This document shows positions 1 to 7,959 of a DNA stretch of 64,000 nucleotides, in pieces. Position 1 is the first letter of the stretch; every line of letters begins with the position of its first letter. Source of the stretch: CAVURS01 sp963834425. Lineage in GTDB: Bacteria; Actinomycetota; Actinomycetes; Actinomycetales; CAVURS01. The notes under the pieces are model-generated. The model ran no database searches and was not told the DNA's origin. It was given only the letters and a program-made list of their open reading frames with translations. Both the position numbers and the translations under genes were made by a program. The stretch spans positions 186,001 to 250,000 of the forward strand of contig CAWIBR010000013.1 in assembly GCA_963834425.1 (NCBI GenBank), in the 5' to 3' direction.

Positions 1-213
1 GGGGTCGCGGCCAACTCGCGGTTGCGGGTGGTCGCGGAGGAGCGCTGTGCCGCTGCGGGCATCCGGGTCCGCGTGCCGCGGCCGGGGCTGTGCACGGACA
101 ACGGCGCCATGGTTGCCGCCCTGGGTTCGCTGGTGGTTGCCCGTGGCCGCCCGGTCTCGGCCCTGGACCTGCCGGCCGACTCCTCGCTGCCCGTCACGAC
201 CGTCCTGGTCTGA
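1..213 (+). CDS. tsaD: tRNA N6-adenosine threonylcarbamoyltransferase TsaD, C-terminal end
   Basis: The window opens inside this gene; the frame is open from base 1 and ends at a TGA at 211-213. The visible 70 residues carry the TsaD C-terminal signature: GVAANSRLR, followed by a PRPGLCTDNGAM-type stretch that in this family contributes metal and nucleotide binding. TsaD, with TsaB and TsaE, transfers threonylcarbamoyl to A37 of ANN-decoding tRNAs. Placement just upstream of the groES-groEL1 locus matches M. tuberculosis, where tsaD adjoins groES. Identification rests on the motif and synteny; the N-terminal metal-binding half is outside the window. Confidence 0.88.
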   Translation, partial: GVAANSRLRVVAEERCAAAGIRVRVPRPGLCTDNGAMVAALGSLVVARGRPVSALDLPADSSLPVTTVLV

Positions 214-222
214 GTTCGCAGG

Positions 223-228
223 CAGGAT
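223..228 (+). promoter_or_regulatory. -10 box of apparent leaderless transcript (nucleoside hydrolase)
   Basis: CAGGAT lies exactly 6 bases before the GTG at 235, the same geometry as many other genes in this window. No good Shine-Dalgarno precedes the start, so a leaderless mRNA is inferred. Confidence 0.4.
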
Positions 229-234
229 GAGCCC

Positions 235-1233
235 GTGACCACCACCACTGACGCTGCTCCGATTCCCGTCGTCCTCGATGTCGACACCGGTGTCGACGAC
301 GCCTGTGCGCTGCTCTTCGCGGCGCGGCACCCGGGGCTGGACCTGCGGGCGGTCACCTGCGTCGCCGGCAACGCCGATGTCGACCAGGTCGTCCACAACA
401 CCCTGACCGTGCTCGACGTCGCCGGGGCCGCGCACGTGCCCGTTGGCCGGGGCGCCGACCGGCCGCTGCTCGAGCCGGCTCGCCCGGCCCGCCACGTGCA
501 TGGCGAGGACGGGATGGGTGACCTGGACTGGCCGCGCGAGCACTCGACCGGCGCCGTCGCCGTCCACGCGGTCGAGCTGCTCCGTGACACGGCGACTGCG
601 GCCCACGAGCGAGGGGAGCGGCTCACCCTGATCCCGCTGGCGCCCCTGACCAACATCGCGCTCTTCCTGCGCACCTACCCCCACGCGGCATCGGGCATCG
701 GGCGGATCGTCTTCATGGGCGGCTCGGCTGGTCTCGGAAACGCCACTGCCGCAGCCGAGTTCAACATCTGGCACGACCCCGACGCGGCGGCCATCGTGCT
801 CTCGGCCTGCCATGAGCTCGGCATCCCGGTGACGATGTACGGGCTGGACGTGTTCTACGACCTGGACGTCACCCTCGAACAGGCCCGCGCGCTGTCGGCC
901 GGACGCACCGGGACAGCAGCCGACCTGGCCGGCCGGCTGGTCGAGTTCAGCTGCGGCCGCCGGCAGGGATCGGCAGCGACCATCGGCGACGCGGGCGCCG
1001 TCTGCGCCGTGGCCGACCCGGACGGCCTCACGACGACCCGGCTGCCGGTGCGGGTCGAGCTGGCCGGCACCTGGACCCGCGGTCGGACCGTCGTCGACGG
1101 GCGCACCTCCAGCGGCGACCTGGACAACGACCCGCACGGGGTCGCCCCCACCATGGTCGACGTTGCGCTCGCGGTCGACGCCGAGCGGTACGTCGAGCTG
1201 TGGCTGGCGACCATGCGTGGCGAGGTCCGATGA
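235..1233 (+). CDS. nucleoside hydrolase (IunH/purine- or pyrimidine-specific)
   Basis: A 332-residue inosine-uridine-type nucleoside hydrolase, normal length for the family. Near the N-terminus it has the calcium-binding DVDTGVDD signature (about residues 15-22) that coordinates ribose and the catalytic water; GN and N residues expected for ribose contact follow (VAGNADVDQ, FNIWHDPDAA). It would cleave ribonucleosides to base plus ribose in the cytoplasm. The GTG start at 235 follows a -10-like CAGGAT with a 6-base gap. The stop overlaps the start of the next gene, a ribokinase, by ATGA, so the two probably form a salvage unit in which released ribose is phosphorylated. Base specificity cannot be read from the sequence. 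Confidence 0.9.
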   Translation: MTTTTDAAPIPVVLDVDTGVDDACALLFAARHPGLDLRAVTCVAGNADVDQVVHNTLTVLDVAGAAHVPVGRGADRPLLEPARPARHVHGEDGMGDLDWPREHSTGAVAVHAVELLRDTATAAHERGERLTLIPLAPLTNIALFLRTYPHAASGIGRIVFMGGSAGLGNATAAAEFNIWHDPDAAAIVLSACHELGIPVTMYGLDVFYDLDVTLEQARALSAGRTGTAADLAGRLVEFSCGRRQGSAATIGDAGAVCAVADPDGLTTTRLPVRVELAGTWTRGRTVVDGRTSSGDLDNDPHGVAPTMVDVALAVDAERYVELWLATMRGEVR

Positions 1234-2108
1234 CCGGCTCCAGCGCGCGAGCTCAACCGGGCCGGGTGCTGGTGGTCGGCTCGGCCAATGTCGACATCGT
1301 GCTCCGCGTCGATCGCCTGCCCGAGGCGGGCGCGACGGTCCTGGCCCACGGTCGGGCCAGCGGGTTCGGCGGCAAGGGAGCCAACCAGGCGGTGGCCGCG
1401 GCGACGGCCGGTGCCCGGACCGCGATGATCGGCCGGCTCGGCGACGACCCGATGGGTGCGGCGTACCGGGAACGGCTGGCCGGCTTCGGGATCGACGTCC
1501 AGCATCTGCGCGTCACCTCCGGCGTCACCACCGGCACGGCCTACGTCATGGTCGACGACGACGGCGAGAACTCGATCGTCGTCGACCCAGGAGCCAACGC
1601 GACGGTCGAGCTCGCCGACCTCGAACCGGTCTCCGAGCTGGGCCCGGGCGATGTCCTGCTGGTGCAGGGCGAGCTGCCGCCGCGTGTGGTGGCCCACGCG
1701 ATCGCGCGCGCCGACGTGGCCGGCGCGCGCGTGGTGCTCAACCTCGCGCCGTACATCGACCTGCCGGCCGATGCGGTCGCGGTGGCCGACCCGATGATCG
1801 TCAACGAGGAGGAGCACCGAACGCTGCAGCTCGCGGCGCCGATCGCCGCGAAGCTGGGCCGGCCCGAGGGCACGCCGCGCTCGCTGCTCGTCACCCGGGG
1901 CGCGCTCGGTGCGACGTGGGAGGACATCACGTTGCCCGCAACGGCCGTCGACGAGGGCGAGATCGTGGACACGACCGGCGCCGGCGATGCCTTCTGCGGA
2001 GCGCTCGCAGCTGGGCTGGCCGCGGGTCTGGGCCCGGAGGCGGCCATGAGCGCGGCCCTCGGGGCCGGCGCCGACGCCGTACGCCGCTTGGGTGCCCAGC
2101 CCAGCTGA
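1230..2108 (+). CDS. rbsK: ribokinase (PfkB family)
   Basis: A 292-residue PfkB-family sugar kinase. It shows the N-terminal GSANVDIV strand, the first PfkB signature GGKGANQAVAAA around residues 42-53, and the C-terminal signature DTTGAGDAFCGA with the catalytic Asp of the GAGD anion hole. The start is taken at the ATG that overlaps the stop of the nucleoside hydrolase (ATGA), rather than at an in-frame ATG 30 bases upstream inside that gene. Translational coupling to the hydrolase suggests ribose from nucleosides is its substrate, giving ribose-5-phosphate for the pentose phosphate and purine pathways. Other PfkB substrates such as a nucleoside cannot be excluded. Confidence 0.88.
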   Translation: MTGSSARAQPGRVLVVGSANVDIVLRVDRLPEAGATVLAHGRASGFGGKGANQAVAAATAGARTAMIGRLGDDPMGAAYRERLAGFGIDVQHLRVTSGVTTGTAYVMVDDDGENSIVVDPGANATVELADLEPVSELGPGDVLLVQGELPPRVVAHAIARADVAGARVVLNLAPYIDLPADAVAVADPMIVNEEEHRTLQLAAPIAAKLGRPEGTPRSLLVTRGALGATWEDITLPATAVDEGEIVDTTGAGDAFCGALAAGLAAGLGPEAAMSAALGAGADAVRRLGAQPS

Positions 2109-2295
2109 GCGCGAACGGCCGGCCGACCGCACCGCAAGGGACTAGGTGCGGGTGGTCCTTCCTGACCAGCCGGTCAAATGATCACCCCCGTTTGGGCGTG
2201 CCTTGCCCGAACTGACTGCGGTATCAGGTCCAGACTCGAGATGCTCTTGCCGACAGACAACCAACGGGATCGACGAGGACGAAGGAGGTGCAGGC

Positions 2296-2544
2296 ATGGA
2301 GGAGCTACCCGGCTGCCCGGCCTGCGGCGCCCCGTCGACCGTCGAGGACGCCGAGAGCATCCACGGTGTCGATGGGCTCGACGAGATGGTCGTCGTGACC
2401 TGCGTCGCTCACCACAGCCTGGTCGGGCCGCGCGATTTGCTCGCGCCGAAGCTGCGCTGGGACGTTCCCGCGCAACGGGTTCCGATGCGCGAAGAGCTGA
2501 TGTTCGCCCCCGCGCGGGCCTGCGTCTCCGTCCACCGCGGCTGA
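2296..2544 (+). CDS. small putative zinc-ribbon protein
   Basis: An 82-residue acidic protein that I cannot assign to a named family. It begins with a CPAC knuckle (residues 7-10) and has a second possible metal-binding pair, CVAHH, about 25 residues later, so a small zinc ribbon or zinc knuckle is plausible. The start is chosen at the ATG at 2296 because a strong Shine-Dalgarno, AAGGAGG, lies 7 bases upstream; a longer reading from 2203 would ignore this site. It stands alone between rbsK and a convergent methyltransferase gene. A regulatory or accessory role is only a guess. Confidence 0.6.
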   Translation: MEELPGCPACGAPSTVEDAESIHGVDGLDEMVVVTCVAHHSLVGPRDLLAPKLRWDVPAQRVPMREELMFAPARACVSVHRG

Positions 2545-2640
2545 GCACTCCCGCTCCCCGGGCGCGGCTTTGCTCGCCCAATGCCGCCTTTCCGGGCTCC
2601 CAGCCGCCCAGAAATCGGCATTCAGCGAGCACGCATGTCC

Positions 2641-3897
2641 TCAGGCGCCGGCGGGTCGCAGAACGAGGACCGTCTGCTGGCCGCCGACCCGGGTGATCGC
2701 GATGGTCGCCTCCGCCTCGCCCGCTGGCCGGAGCTGCTTGCGCAGCTGCTCCGGCTCGATCGCGACCCCCCGCTTCTTGATGGCCAGCCGCCCGACCCCG
2801 CGTTCACGGAGGTAGGCGCGCAGCGTCTTGAGCTGGAAGGGGAGCACGTCCTCGACGGCATAGCTGCGGGCGAACGGCGAGGTCTGCGCTGCCGCGGTGA
2901 GCAGGTAGGTCGGACCGGCCGACAGCCGCTGGGCATCGAGGTCCGCCGCCAGTCGAGGCACCAACGCGGCGGCGACGACGGCCGGGTCGGGCTCGTGCAG
3001 CCAGGCGCCCGCATGGACCTGTCCGGGCGTCACGATCGGCGGTTCGGCCGCCCCTTCGCCGCGGGTCTCCCGCAGCTCCGCGGCGCTCTCGCCGCCCAGC
3101 ACCAGAGCCGAGCGGCCGACGTCCTCGCGGGCCAGTAGCCCGAACCACACGCTGCACTCGACCGCTTCGCCCTGCACTGAAACCCATTGCAGCTCAACCT
3201 GTTCGGCGTCCGGGTCTGGGAGGTGGCGGTGCGCGATGCCGGGCGGCAGCTTGACGCCCGTGGCGACCGCGCGGCCGGCCAGCGCGCGCACGAACGACCA
3301 GGGCGGCGCGAACGCCTCCGGGTCGCTGACCCGGCGGGTGGCGCCGCTCGCCGTGGCCCGCCCCGGCGTACGGCGAGAGGGATCCAGCCACACGCCCGTC
3401 CCGGGGTCGAAGGCTCCGAGCGCGGCCAGGTCCATGGTGGTCAGGTCGCCGGCCTGGACGCTCGCGTCCGGCCAGTGCCGCAGGTTGACCGTGGCGACGG
3501 CGGCCGTCAGGTCGTCCCGCTCGACGCCGACCACGGTGCGCTCGAAGCTGGCCAGGGCCATGGCATCGGAGCCGATCCCGCAGCCCAGGTCGAGCACCCG
3601 GTCGATGCCCGCTCCGACAAAGCGCTGGGCGTGCCGCGCTGCCACCTCGAGCCGGGTGGCCTGCTCCAGACCGTCGGGGGTGAACAGCATGCCCGCGGCG
3701 AAGGCGCCGAACTTGGCCTGGCCCCGCAGTCGAAGCCTGGACTGGGTCAGGGCCGCCGCCACCGTCACCGGGTCGTGGCCCTGCTCGCGCAGGTGCTCGC
3801 CGAGCCGGATCGCGGTCTGCTCGTCGTACGCCGGGAGAGCCTCCAGGAGCGCCCAGCCCTCCGGGGTGAGCAGGCTCGCCAAACCGGCCAGGTCCAT
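2641..3897 (-). CDS. class I SAM-dependent methyltransferase with C-terminal THUMP-like domain
   Basis: A 418-residue protein. The first third is helical; residues 85-100 hold the SAM-binding motif I VLDLGCGIGSDAMALA, with the acidic end of motif II at VVGVERDD. A WLDPSRRTPG segment sits where RNA methyltransferases carry their motif IV. The C-terminal third, ending in LAIKKRGVAIEPEQLRKQL and a TVLVLRPAG strand, matches the actinobacterial THUMP-like domain found behind such methyltransferases. An RNA target is likely but unproven. The start ATG at 3897 gives a protein that begins at the conserved MDLAGLASLL; a longer ORF extends through the CIRCE region and is not credible. It is divergent from groES. 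Confidence 0.8.
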   Translation of the reverse strand: MDLAGLASLLTPEGWALLEALPAYDEQTAIRLGEHLREQGHDPVTVAAALTQSRLRLRGQAKFGAFAAGMLFTPDGLEQATRLEVAARHAQRFVGAGIDRVLDLGCGIGSDAMALASFERTVVGVERDDLTAAVATVNLRHWPDASVQAGDLTTMDLAALGAFDPGTGVWLDPSRRTPGRATASGATRRVSDPEAFAPPWSFVRALAGRAVATGVKLPPGIAHRHLPDPDAEQVELQWVSVQGEAVECSVWFGLLAREDVGRSALVLGGESAAELRETRGEGAAEPPIVTPGQVHAGAWLHEPDPAVVAAALVPRLAADLDAQRLSAGPTYLLTAAAQTSPFARSYAVEDVLPFQLKTLRAYLRERGVGRLAIKKRGVAIEPEQLRKQLRPAGEAEATIAITRVGGQQTVLVLRPAGA

Positions 3898-3945
3898 GAC
3901 CGCGATCCTGCCAGGCTCCGCATCCGCCCAGCCCTGAGCGATCCG

Positions 3946-3972
3946 CTGGCACTCAGGTTGACCGAGTGCTAA
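3946..3972. promoter_or_regulatory. CIRCE operator 1 (HrcA binding site)
   Basis: CTGGCACTC, nine bases, then GAGTGCTAA: a near-canonical CIRCE inverted repeat (consensus TTAGCACTC-N9-GAGTGCTAA). Its central spacer contains the TTGACC -35 box of the groES promoter, so HrcA bound here would block RNA polymerase. Confidence 0.85.
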
Positions 3973-3987
3973 CCGCCGACATAGATT
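3958..3987 (+). promoter_or_regulatory. groESL promoter
   Basis: TTGACC (3958-3963), an 18-base spacer, then TAGATT (3982-3987) make a housekeeping sigma-type promoter. It sits between and partly inside two CIRCE operators, and would initiate a transcript of about 70 bases of leader before groES. Confidence 0.6.
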
Positions 3988-3992
3988 CGTCG

Positions 3993-4019
3993 TTGGCACT
4001 CTCCTTGTGAGTGTGCCAA
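3993..4019. promoter_or_regulatory. CIRCE operator 2 (HrcA binding site)
   Basis: TTGGCACTC, nine bases, GTGTGCCAA: arms pair at 8 of 9 positions and match CIRCE. It covers the predicted transcription start region just downstream of the -10 box. Confidence 0.8.
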
Positions 4020-4066
4020 TCCAAGAACGCTTGCCAACCAGCTCCCACGCATGAAAGAGGCGACAC

Positions 4067-4363
4067 GTGTCGGTCTCCATCAAGCCGCTCGAGGACCGGA
4101 TCGTCGTCAAGGCCCTCGAGGCCGAGCAGACGACGGCCTCCGGCCTGGTCATCCCGGACACTGCCAAGGAGAAGCCCCAGGAGGGCGAGGTCCTGGCCAT
4201 CGGTCCCGGCCGGATCGACGACAACGGCCAGCGCGTCCCGCTGGACGTCAAGGTCGGCGACAAGGTCATCTACAGCAAGTACGGCGGCACCGAGGTGAAG
4301 TACTCCGGCGAGGAGTTCCTCATCCTCTCGGCGCGCGACGTGCTCGCCATCGTCGAGAAGTGA
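4067..4363 (+). CDS. groES: co-chaperonin GroES
   Basis: A 98-residue GroES (Cpn10), the normal length. It has the conserved IKPLEDRIVVK N-terminus, the mobile-loop stretch EAEQTTASGLVIPDTAKEKP that contacts GroEL, and the roof and C-terminal strands ending KYGGTEVKYSGEEFLILSARDVLAIVE. It caps the GroEL ring and closes the folding chamber in the cytoplasm. GTG start at 4067 follows an AGAGG Shine-Dalgarno. It is the first gene of a CIRCE-controlled groES-groEL1 operon, so heat or unfolded-protein derepression through HrcA is expected; hrcA itself is not in the window. Confidence 0.97.
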   Translation: MSVSIKPLEDRIVVKALEAEQTTASGLVIPDTAKEKPQEGEVLAIGPGRIDDNGQRVPLDVKVGDKVIYSKYGGTEVKYSGEEFLILSARDVLAIVEK

Positions 4364-4373
4364 TCTGACGCAC

Positions 4374-4412
4374 CGCCCCGGTGGCCGGCCGATCTGGCCG
4401 GACGCCGGGGCG
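4374..4412 (+). terminator. strong hairpin between groES and groEL1
   Basis: CGCCCCGG pairs with CCGGGGCG, with an inner GGCCGG/CCGGCC pairing, in the 133-base gap between groES and groEL1. There is no clear U-tract, so it may act as partial terminator or an mRNA-stability stem setting groES:groEL ratio. Confidence 0.45.
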
Positions 4413-4496
4413 TTGCTCATCCCCTAGCTCTTCCCTCGCCAAGCCCGCAGAGACCAGACCCGCAGAGACAGACCCGTGAAGGGACAGCAGTAACCC

Positions 4497-6122
4497 ATGG
4501 CAAAGACACTGGAGTTCGACGAGAACGCCCGCCGCTCGCTGGAGCGCGGCGTCAACGCGTTGGCGGACGCCGTCAAGGTGACCCTCGGGCCACGCGGCCG
4601 CAACGTCGTCATCGACAAGAAGTGGGGCGCCCCCACGATCACCAACGACGGCGTGACCATCGCCCGCGAGATCGAGCTCGAGGACTCCTACGAGAACCTC
4701 GGTGCCCAGCTCGCCAAGGAGGTCGCCACCAAGACCAACGACGTCGCCGGTGACGGTACGACGACCGCGACCGTCCTGGCCCAGGCCATGGTCAAGGAAG
4801 GCCTGCGCAACGTCGCCGCGGGCGCCGGCCCGGCCAGCCTCAAGCGGGGGATCGACAAGGCCGTCCAGGCCGTCAACGACCGCCTGCTCGAGATGGCCAA
4901 GGAGGTCGACGGCAGCACCACGGAGATCGCCCAGGTCGCCACCATCTCGGCCCAGGACCCGGAGATGGGCCAGCTCATCGCCACGGCGTTCGACAAGGTC
5001 GGCAAGGACGGCGTGATCACCGTCGAGGAGGCCTCGACGACCGCGATGGAGCTCGACTTCACCGAGGGCATGCAGTTCGACAAGGGCTACATCTCGCCGT
5101 ACTTCGTGACCGACCCCGAGCGCATGGAGGCCGTCGTCGAGGACGCCTACATCCTCGTGCACCAGGCCAAGATCTCCTCGGTCCAGGACCTCCTGCCGCT
5201 GCTGGAGAAGGTCGTCGCCGCGGGCAAGCCGCTGGTCATCGTGGCCGAGGACGTCGACGGCGAGGCGCTGTCCACGTTGGTGGTCAACAAGATCCGCGGC
5301 ACGTTCAACGCCGTCGCCGTCAAGGCGCCCGGCTTCGGCGACCGCCGCAAGGCGATGCTGCAGGACCTGGCCGTGCTGACCGGCGGGCAGGTGGTCTCCG
5401 AGGAGATCGGCCTCAAGCTGGACCAGGTCGGCCTGGAGGTCCTCGGCTCCGCGCGCCGGATCGTCGTGACCAAGGACGACACCACGGTCATCGACGGCGC
5501 CGGCGACAAGGCCGAGGTCGCGGGCCGGGTGGCTCAGATCCGCACCGAGATCGAGCGGACCGACTCGGACTGGGACAAGGAGAAGCTCCAGGAGCGGCTG
5601 GCCAAGCTGGCCGGCGGCGTGTGCGTCATCAAGGTCGGCGCCTACACCGAGGTCGAGCTCAAGGAGAAGAAGCACCGCATCGAGGACGCCGTCTCGGCGA
5701 CTCGTGCGGCCATCGAGGAGGGCATCGTCGCCGGCGGTGGTTCGGCGCTGATCCACGCGTCGTCCGCGCTCGACGGTGACCTCGGCCTCACCGGTGACGA
5801 GGCGACCGGTGTCGCCATCGTGCGCAAGGCGAGCGCCGAGCCGCTGCGCTGGATCGCCGAGAACGCCGGGCAGGAGGGCTACGTCGTCACCGCCAAGGTG
5901 CGCGACCTGCCGGTCGGCCATGGCTACAACGCGGCCAGCGACTCCTACGGCGACCTGCTCGCCGACGGCGTCATCGACCCGGTCAAGGTGACCCGGTCCG
6001 CGCTGCGCAACGCCGCCTCCATCGCGGCCATGGTGCTCACCACGGACACCCTGGTCGTCGAGAAGAAGGAGCCGGCCGACGACGCGCCGGCCGGTGGCCA
6101 CGGCCACGGGCACGGCCACTGA
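4497..6122 (+). CDS. groEL1: chaperonin GroEL (GroEL1-type, histidine-rich tail)
   Basis: A 541-residue group I chaperonin. Conserved elements include the ATP site VTLGPRGRNVV (about residues 28-38), NDGVTIAREIELED, the VAGDGTTTATVLA loop around residue 85, apical-domain VVEDAYILV and the GGVCVIKVGAYTEVELKEKKHRIEDA intermediate domain. ATP-driven cycles with GroES fold cytosolic proteins. The C-terminus ends GGHGHGHGH instead of the glycine-methionine tail of the housekeeping copy; this is the mark of actinobacterial GroEL1, the copy next to groES and whiB3 in mycobacteria. A second, housekeeping groEL2 is therefore expected elsewhere. ATG 4497 is preceded by GAAGGGA. Confidence 0.97.
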   Translation: MAKTLEFDENARRSLERGVNALADAVKVTLGPRGRNVVIDKKWGAPTITNDGVTIAREIELEDSYENLGAQLAKEVATKTNDVAGDGTTTATVLAQAMVKEGLRNVAAGAGPASLKRGIDKAVQAVNDRLLEMAKEVDGSTTEIAQVATISAQDPEMGQLIATAFDKVGKDGVITVEEASTTAMELDFTEGMQFDKGYISPYFVTDPERMEAVVEDAYILVHQAKISSVQDLLPLLEKVVAAGKPLVIVAEDVDGEALSTLVVNKIRGTFNAVAVKAPGFGDRRKAMLQDLAVLTGGQVVSEEIGLKLDQVGLEVLGSARRIVVTKDDTTVIDGAGDKAEVAGRVAQIRTEIERTDSDWDKEKLQERLAKLAGGVCVIKVGAYTEVELKEKKHRIEDAVSATRAAIEEGIVAGGGSALIHASSALDGDLGLTGDEATGVAIVRKASAEPLRWIAENAGQEGYVVTAKVRDLPVGHGYNAASDSYGDLLADGVIDPVKVTRSALRNAASIAAMVLTTDTLVVEKKEPADDAPAGGHGHGHGH

Positions 6123-6168
6123 GGTCTGCGCTCGCGATCTAGAACAAGAGCGCTGAGTACGACGCGCA

Positions 6169-6204
6169 GGGCGGTCGCGGGGCCAGTCGGTCCCGCGGCC
6201 GCCC
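6169..6204. terminator. bidirectional terminator between groEL1 and whiB3
   Basis: GGGCGGTCGCGGG (6169-6181) pairs with CCCGCGGCCGCCC (6192-6204) over 13 pairs with one G-U, around a 10-base loop, followed by TTCGTCGT. It lies between convergent genes and can serve both strands. Confidence 0.7.
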
Positions 6205-6240
6205 TTCGTCGTGCCGCGGCGGCACATGATGCAACTCGCG

Positions 6241-6606
6241 TCAGATCTGACGCAAAGCTGCATCAGAGAACGCGGAGAGCCGGGCGAGCAGGCCGCTGAA
6301 GCGCTTGTTCTGATGCTCGACGGCGGGGATGATGCCGGAGGCGTAGATCTGCTCGCGCTCATCCTCGGTCAGGGCGCCCCACACGCCGTACGGCTCGCGC
6401 ACGGTCAGGGCGTGGGTGCGGCACTCGGCCAGGACCGGGCAGGTCAGGCAGACGGCCTTGGCCGCCTCGTCCCGGCCACGGCGGGCCGGGCCACGCTCGC
6501 CCTCGGGGTGGAAGAAGACATCGGGGTTGGTCCGGCGGCAGGCACCGTCCATCTGCCAGTCCCAGAGGTCGGCGATCGGACCCGGAAGTCGGGAGATCTC
6601 AGCCAT
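6241..6606 (-). CDS. whiB3: WhiB-family iron-sulfur transcription factor, WhiB3/WhiD type
   Basis: A 121-residue Wbl protein. Four cysteines at 23, 53, 56 and 62 (C-x29-C-x2-C-x5-C) would hold a [4Fe-4S] cluster, and are at the same positions as in M. tuberculosis WhiB3; the N-terminal LPGPIADLWDWQMDGAC and FFHPEGERGPAR also follow WhiB3. The beta-turn motif reads GVWGA rather than the usual GVWGG. WhiB3-type proteins bind the principal sigma factor and sense redox state or nitric oxide. ATG 6606 follows AAGGAG at 7 bases. Its position beside groEL1 and bldM is the conserved mycobacterial/Streptomyces arrangement. Confidence 0.93.
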   Translation of the reverse strand: MAEISRLPGPIADLWDWQMDGACRRTNPDVFFHPEGERGPARRGRDEAAKAVCLTCPVLAECRTHALTVREPYGVWGALTEDEREQIYASGIIPAVEHQNKRFSGLLARLSAFSDAALRQI

Positions 6607-6990
6607 GGCCTTTCTCCTTCACGATCATGCCCCGGGCCCTCAGATCTCCGGGTGGTCTCCAGAGCGGTCCTCAGGTGGTGCGGTCGAGCCAGGTTCCGGC
6701 TCTGCGGGTGTCGCTGTTCGTACGCTGTCTCTGGACCGTACAACCGCGCCAGAAGTTATTCAAGCAAATCGCGCCAGGGATTGTTCACTCACTCCGTGAT
6801 GGCCTATATGCCAGTATTTGCGGGAGTTAGGACCGCCGAAACCTCGCGATCCTGGCGCGGTCCGAGAGAAATTCGTCGCCCGCGGAACCGAGAGATCGCG
6901 AATCGTGACGCGGTGGAGGTGGCAGCCAGCCGCTCGTCGGCCCACACTGACGGGATGCGCGCTGGCCAGATGGAGGAGGCGGCAGGCGCG
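6607..6990. other. divergent intergenic region whiB3 / MerR gene
   Basis: 384 bases without a convincing gene. The centre (about 6740-6830) is clearly more AT-rich than its surroundings, as expected for the promoters of the two divergent regulators. It contains TTATTCAAGCAAAT and a short GGCCTATATGCC-like palindrome near 6801-6812, a possible regulator site. No riboswitch or RNA gene is recognised. Confidence 0.4.
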
Positions 6991-7959
6991 ATGACCGAAA
7001 CCACCCGGACGCTGACGGTCGCCGTCGTCGCCCGCCGGCTGGGCGTGGCGCCGGCGACGCTGCGCACCTGGGCCCGTCGCTACGACCTGGGCCCCTCCCT
7101 GCACACCGCCGGGTCGCACCGCCGCTACACCCCGGAGGACTTCGCCCGGCTGGTGGTCATGCGCCGGCTGACCCACGAGGGCGTGGCCCCGGCGGAGGCC
7201 GCCCAGGTCGCCCTGAGCACGCCGGCGGACTCCCTCGGCGCGGTCGGCCAGGCGGAGATGGCGCAGCTCGACCGGGGCGACCACTACTCGGGCGACGCGG
7301 CCACCCGGCAGACCTATGAGTCGCTCGGCCGGCTGGTGCCGCTGCAGGACTCCCGCCGGGTCGCCCGCGGGCTCAACCGGGCCGCACTGACCATGGACGC
7401 TCGTGGCGTCGCCCAGCTGCTCCAACGCCAGATCGCCGTCGCCGGTGTCCTCTCGACCTGGGAAGACGTGATGGTCCCGGTCCTGCAGAACATCGGCCGT
7501 CGCTGGCAGACCACCGGCGAGGGAGTCGAGGTCGAGCATCTGTTCTCCGAGGCGGCCATCGCGGGCCTCAGCGCCGTCACCGGGCGACTGGACCAGCCCC
7601 GGAACACCGCGCAGGTGCTGCTCAGCTGCGCCGAGGAGGAGCAGCACAGCCTGCCGGTGCACGCCCTGGCCGCCGGCCTGGCCGAGCGGGGGGTCTCCAG
7701 CCGCCAGCTCGGGGCGCGCGTGCCGACCGACGCGTTGGCGGCTGCGGTCCGCCGTACCGGTCCAGCCGTGACCTTGGTCTACGCCTCCATGCCGGTGCCC
7801 GCCCCGACCATCGAGCTGGTGCTGCGACGCACCCGTCCGGGGGCACAGCTGATGCTGGGTGGCCGGGGCTGGGGCGCACCCACGCTGCCGGCGTACGCGG
7901 AGCAGGTGGACTCGCTCGGTGCAGCGGTCCGGCGGATCTGCGACATCGTCGCTGCCTGA
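6991..7959 (+). CDS. MerR-family regulator with B12-binding-type domains (CarH/LitR-like)
   Basis: A 322-residue three-part protein. Residues 6-75 form a MerR winged helix (VARRLGVAPATLRTWARRYDLGPS, then SHRRYTPEDF). Residues about 120-215 form a helical bundle containing W-x9-EH (RRW through VEVEHLF), the signature that caps adenosylcobalamin in CarH/LitR photoreceptors. The rest is a Rossmann-like cobalamin domain with EEQHSLP, whose His matches the lower axial ligand of E/D-x-H-x-x-G, then VYASMP and MLGGRGWG. It may thus be a B12-dependent, possibly light-responsive repressor; the Gly of HxxG is replaced by Pro, so cofactor binding needs testing. ATG 6991 is chosen because GGAGGAGG lies 11 bases upstream. 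Confidence 0.8.
   Translation: MTETTRTLTVAVVARRLGVAPATLRTWARRYDLGPSLHTAGSHRRYTPEDFARLVVMRRLTHEGVAPAEAAQVALSTPADSLGAVGQAEMAQLDRGDHYSGDAATRQTYESLGRLVPLQDSRRVARGLNRAALTMDARGVAQLLQRQIAVAGVLSTWEDVMVPVLQNIGRRWQTTGEGVEVEHLFSEAAIAGLSAVTGRLDQPRNTAQVLLSCAEEEQHSLPVHALAAGLAERGVSSRQLGARVPTDALAAAVRRTGPAVTLVYASMPVPAPTIELVLRRTRPGAQLMLGGRGWGAPTLPAYAEQVDSLGAAVRRICDIVAA

Noticed and set aside
4320..6362. 680-codon open frame antisense to groEL1
   Set aside because: It mirrors groEL codon structure, has low-complexity Asp/Leu/Gly/Arg composition and no domain. GC-rich genes routinely leave long antisense frames.
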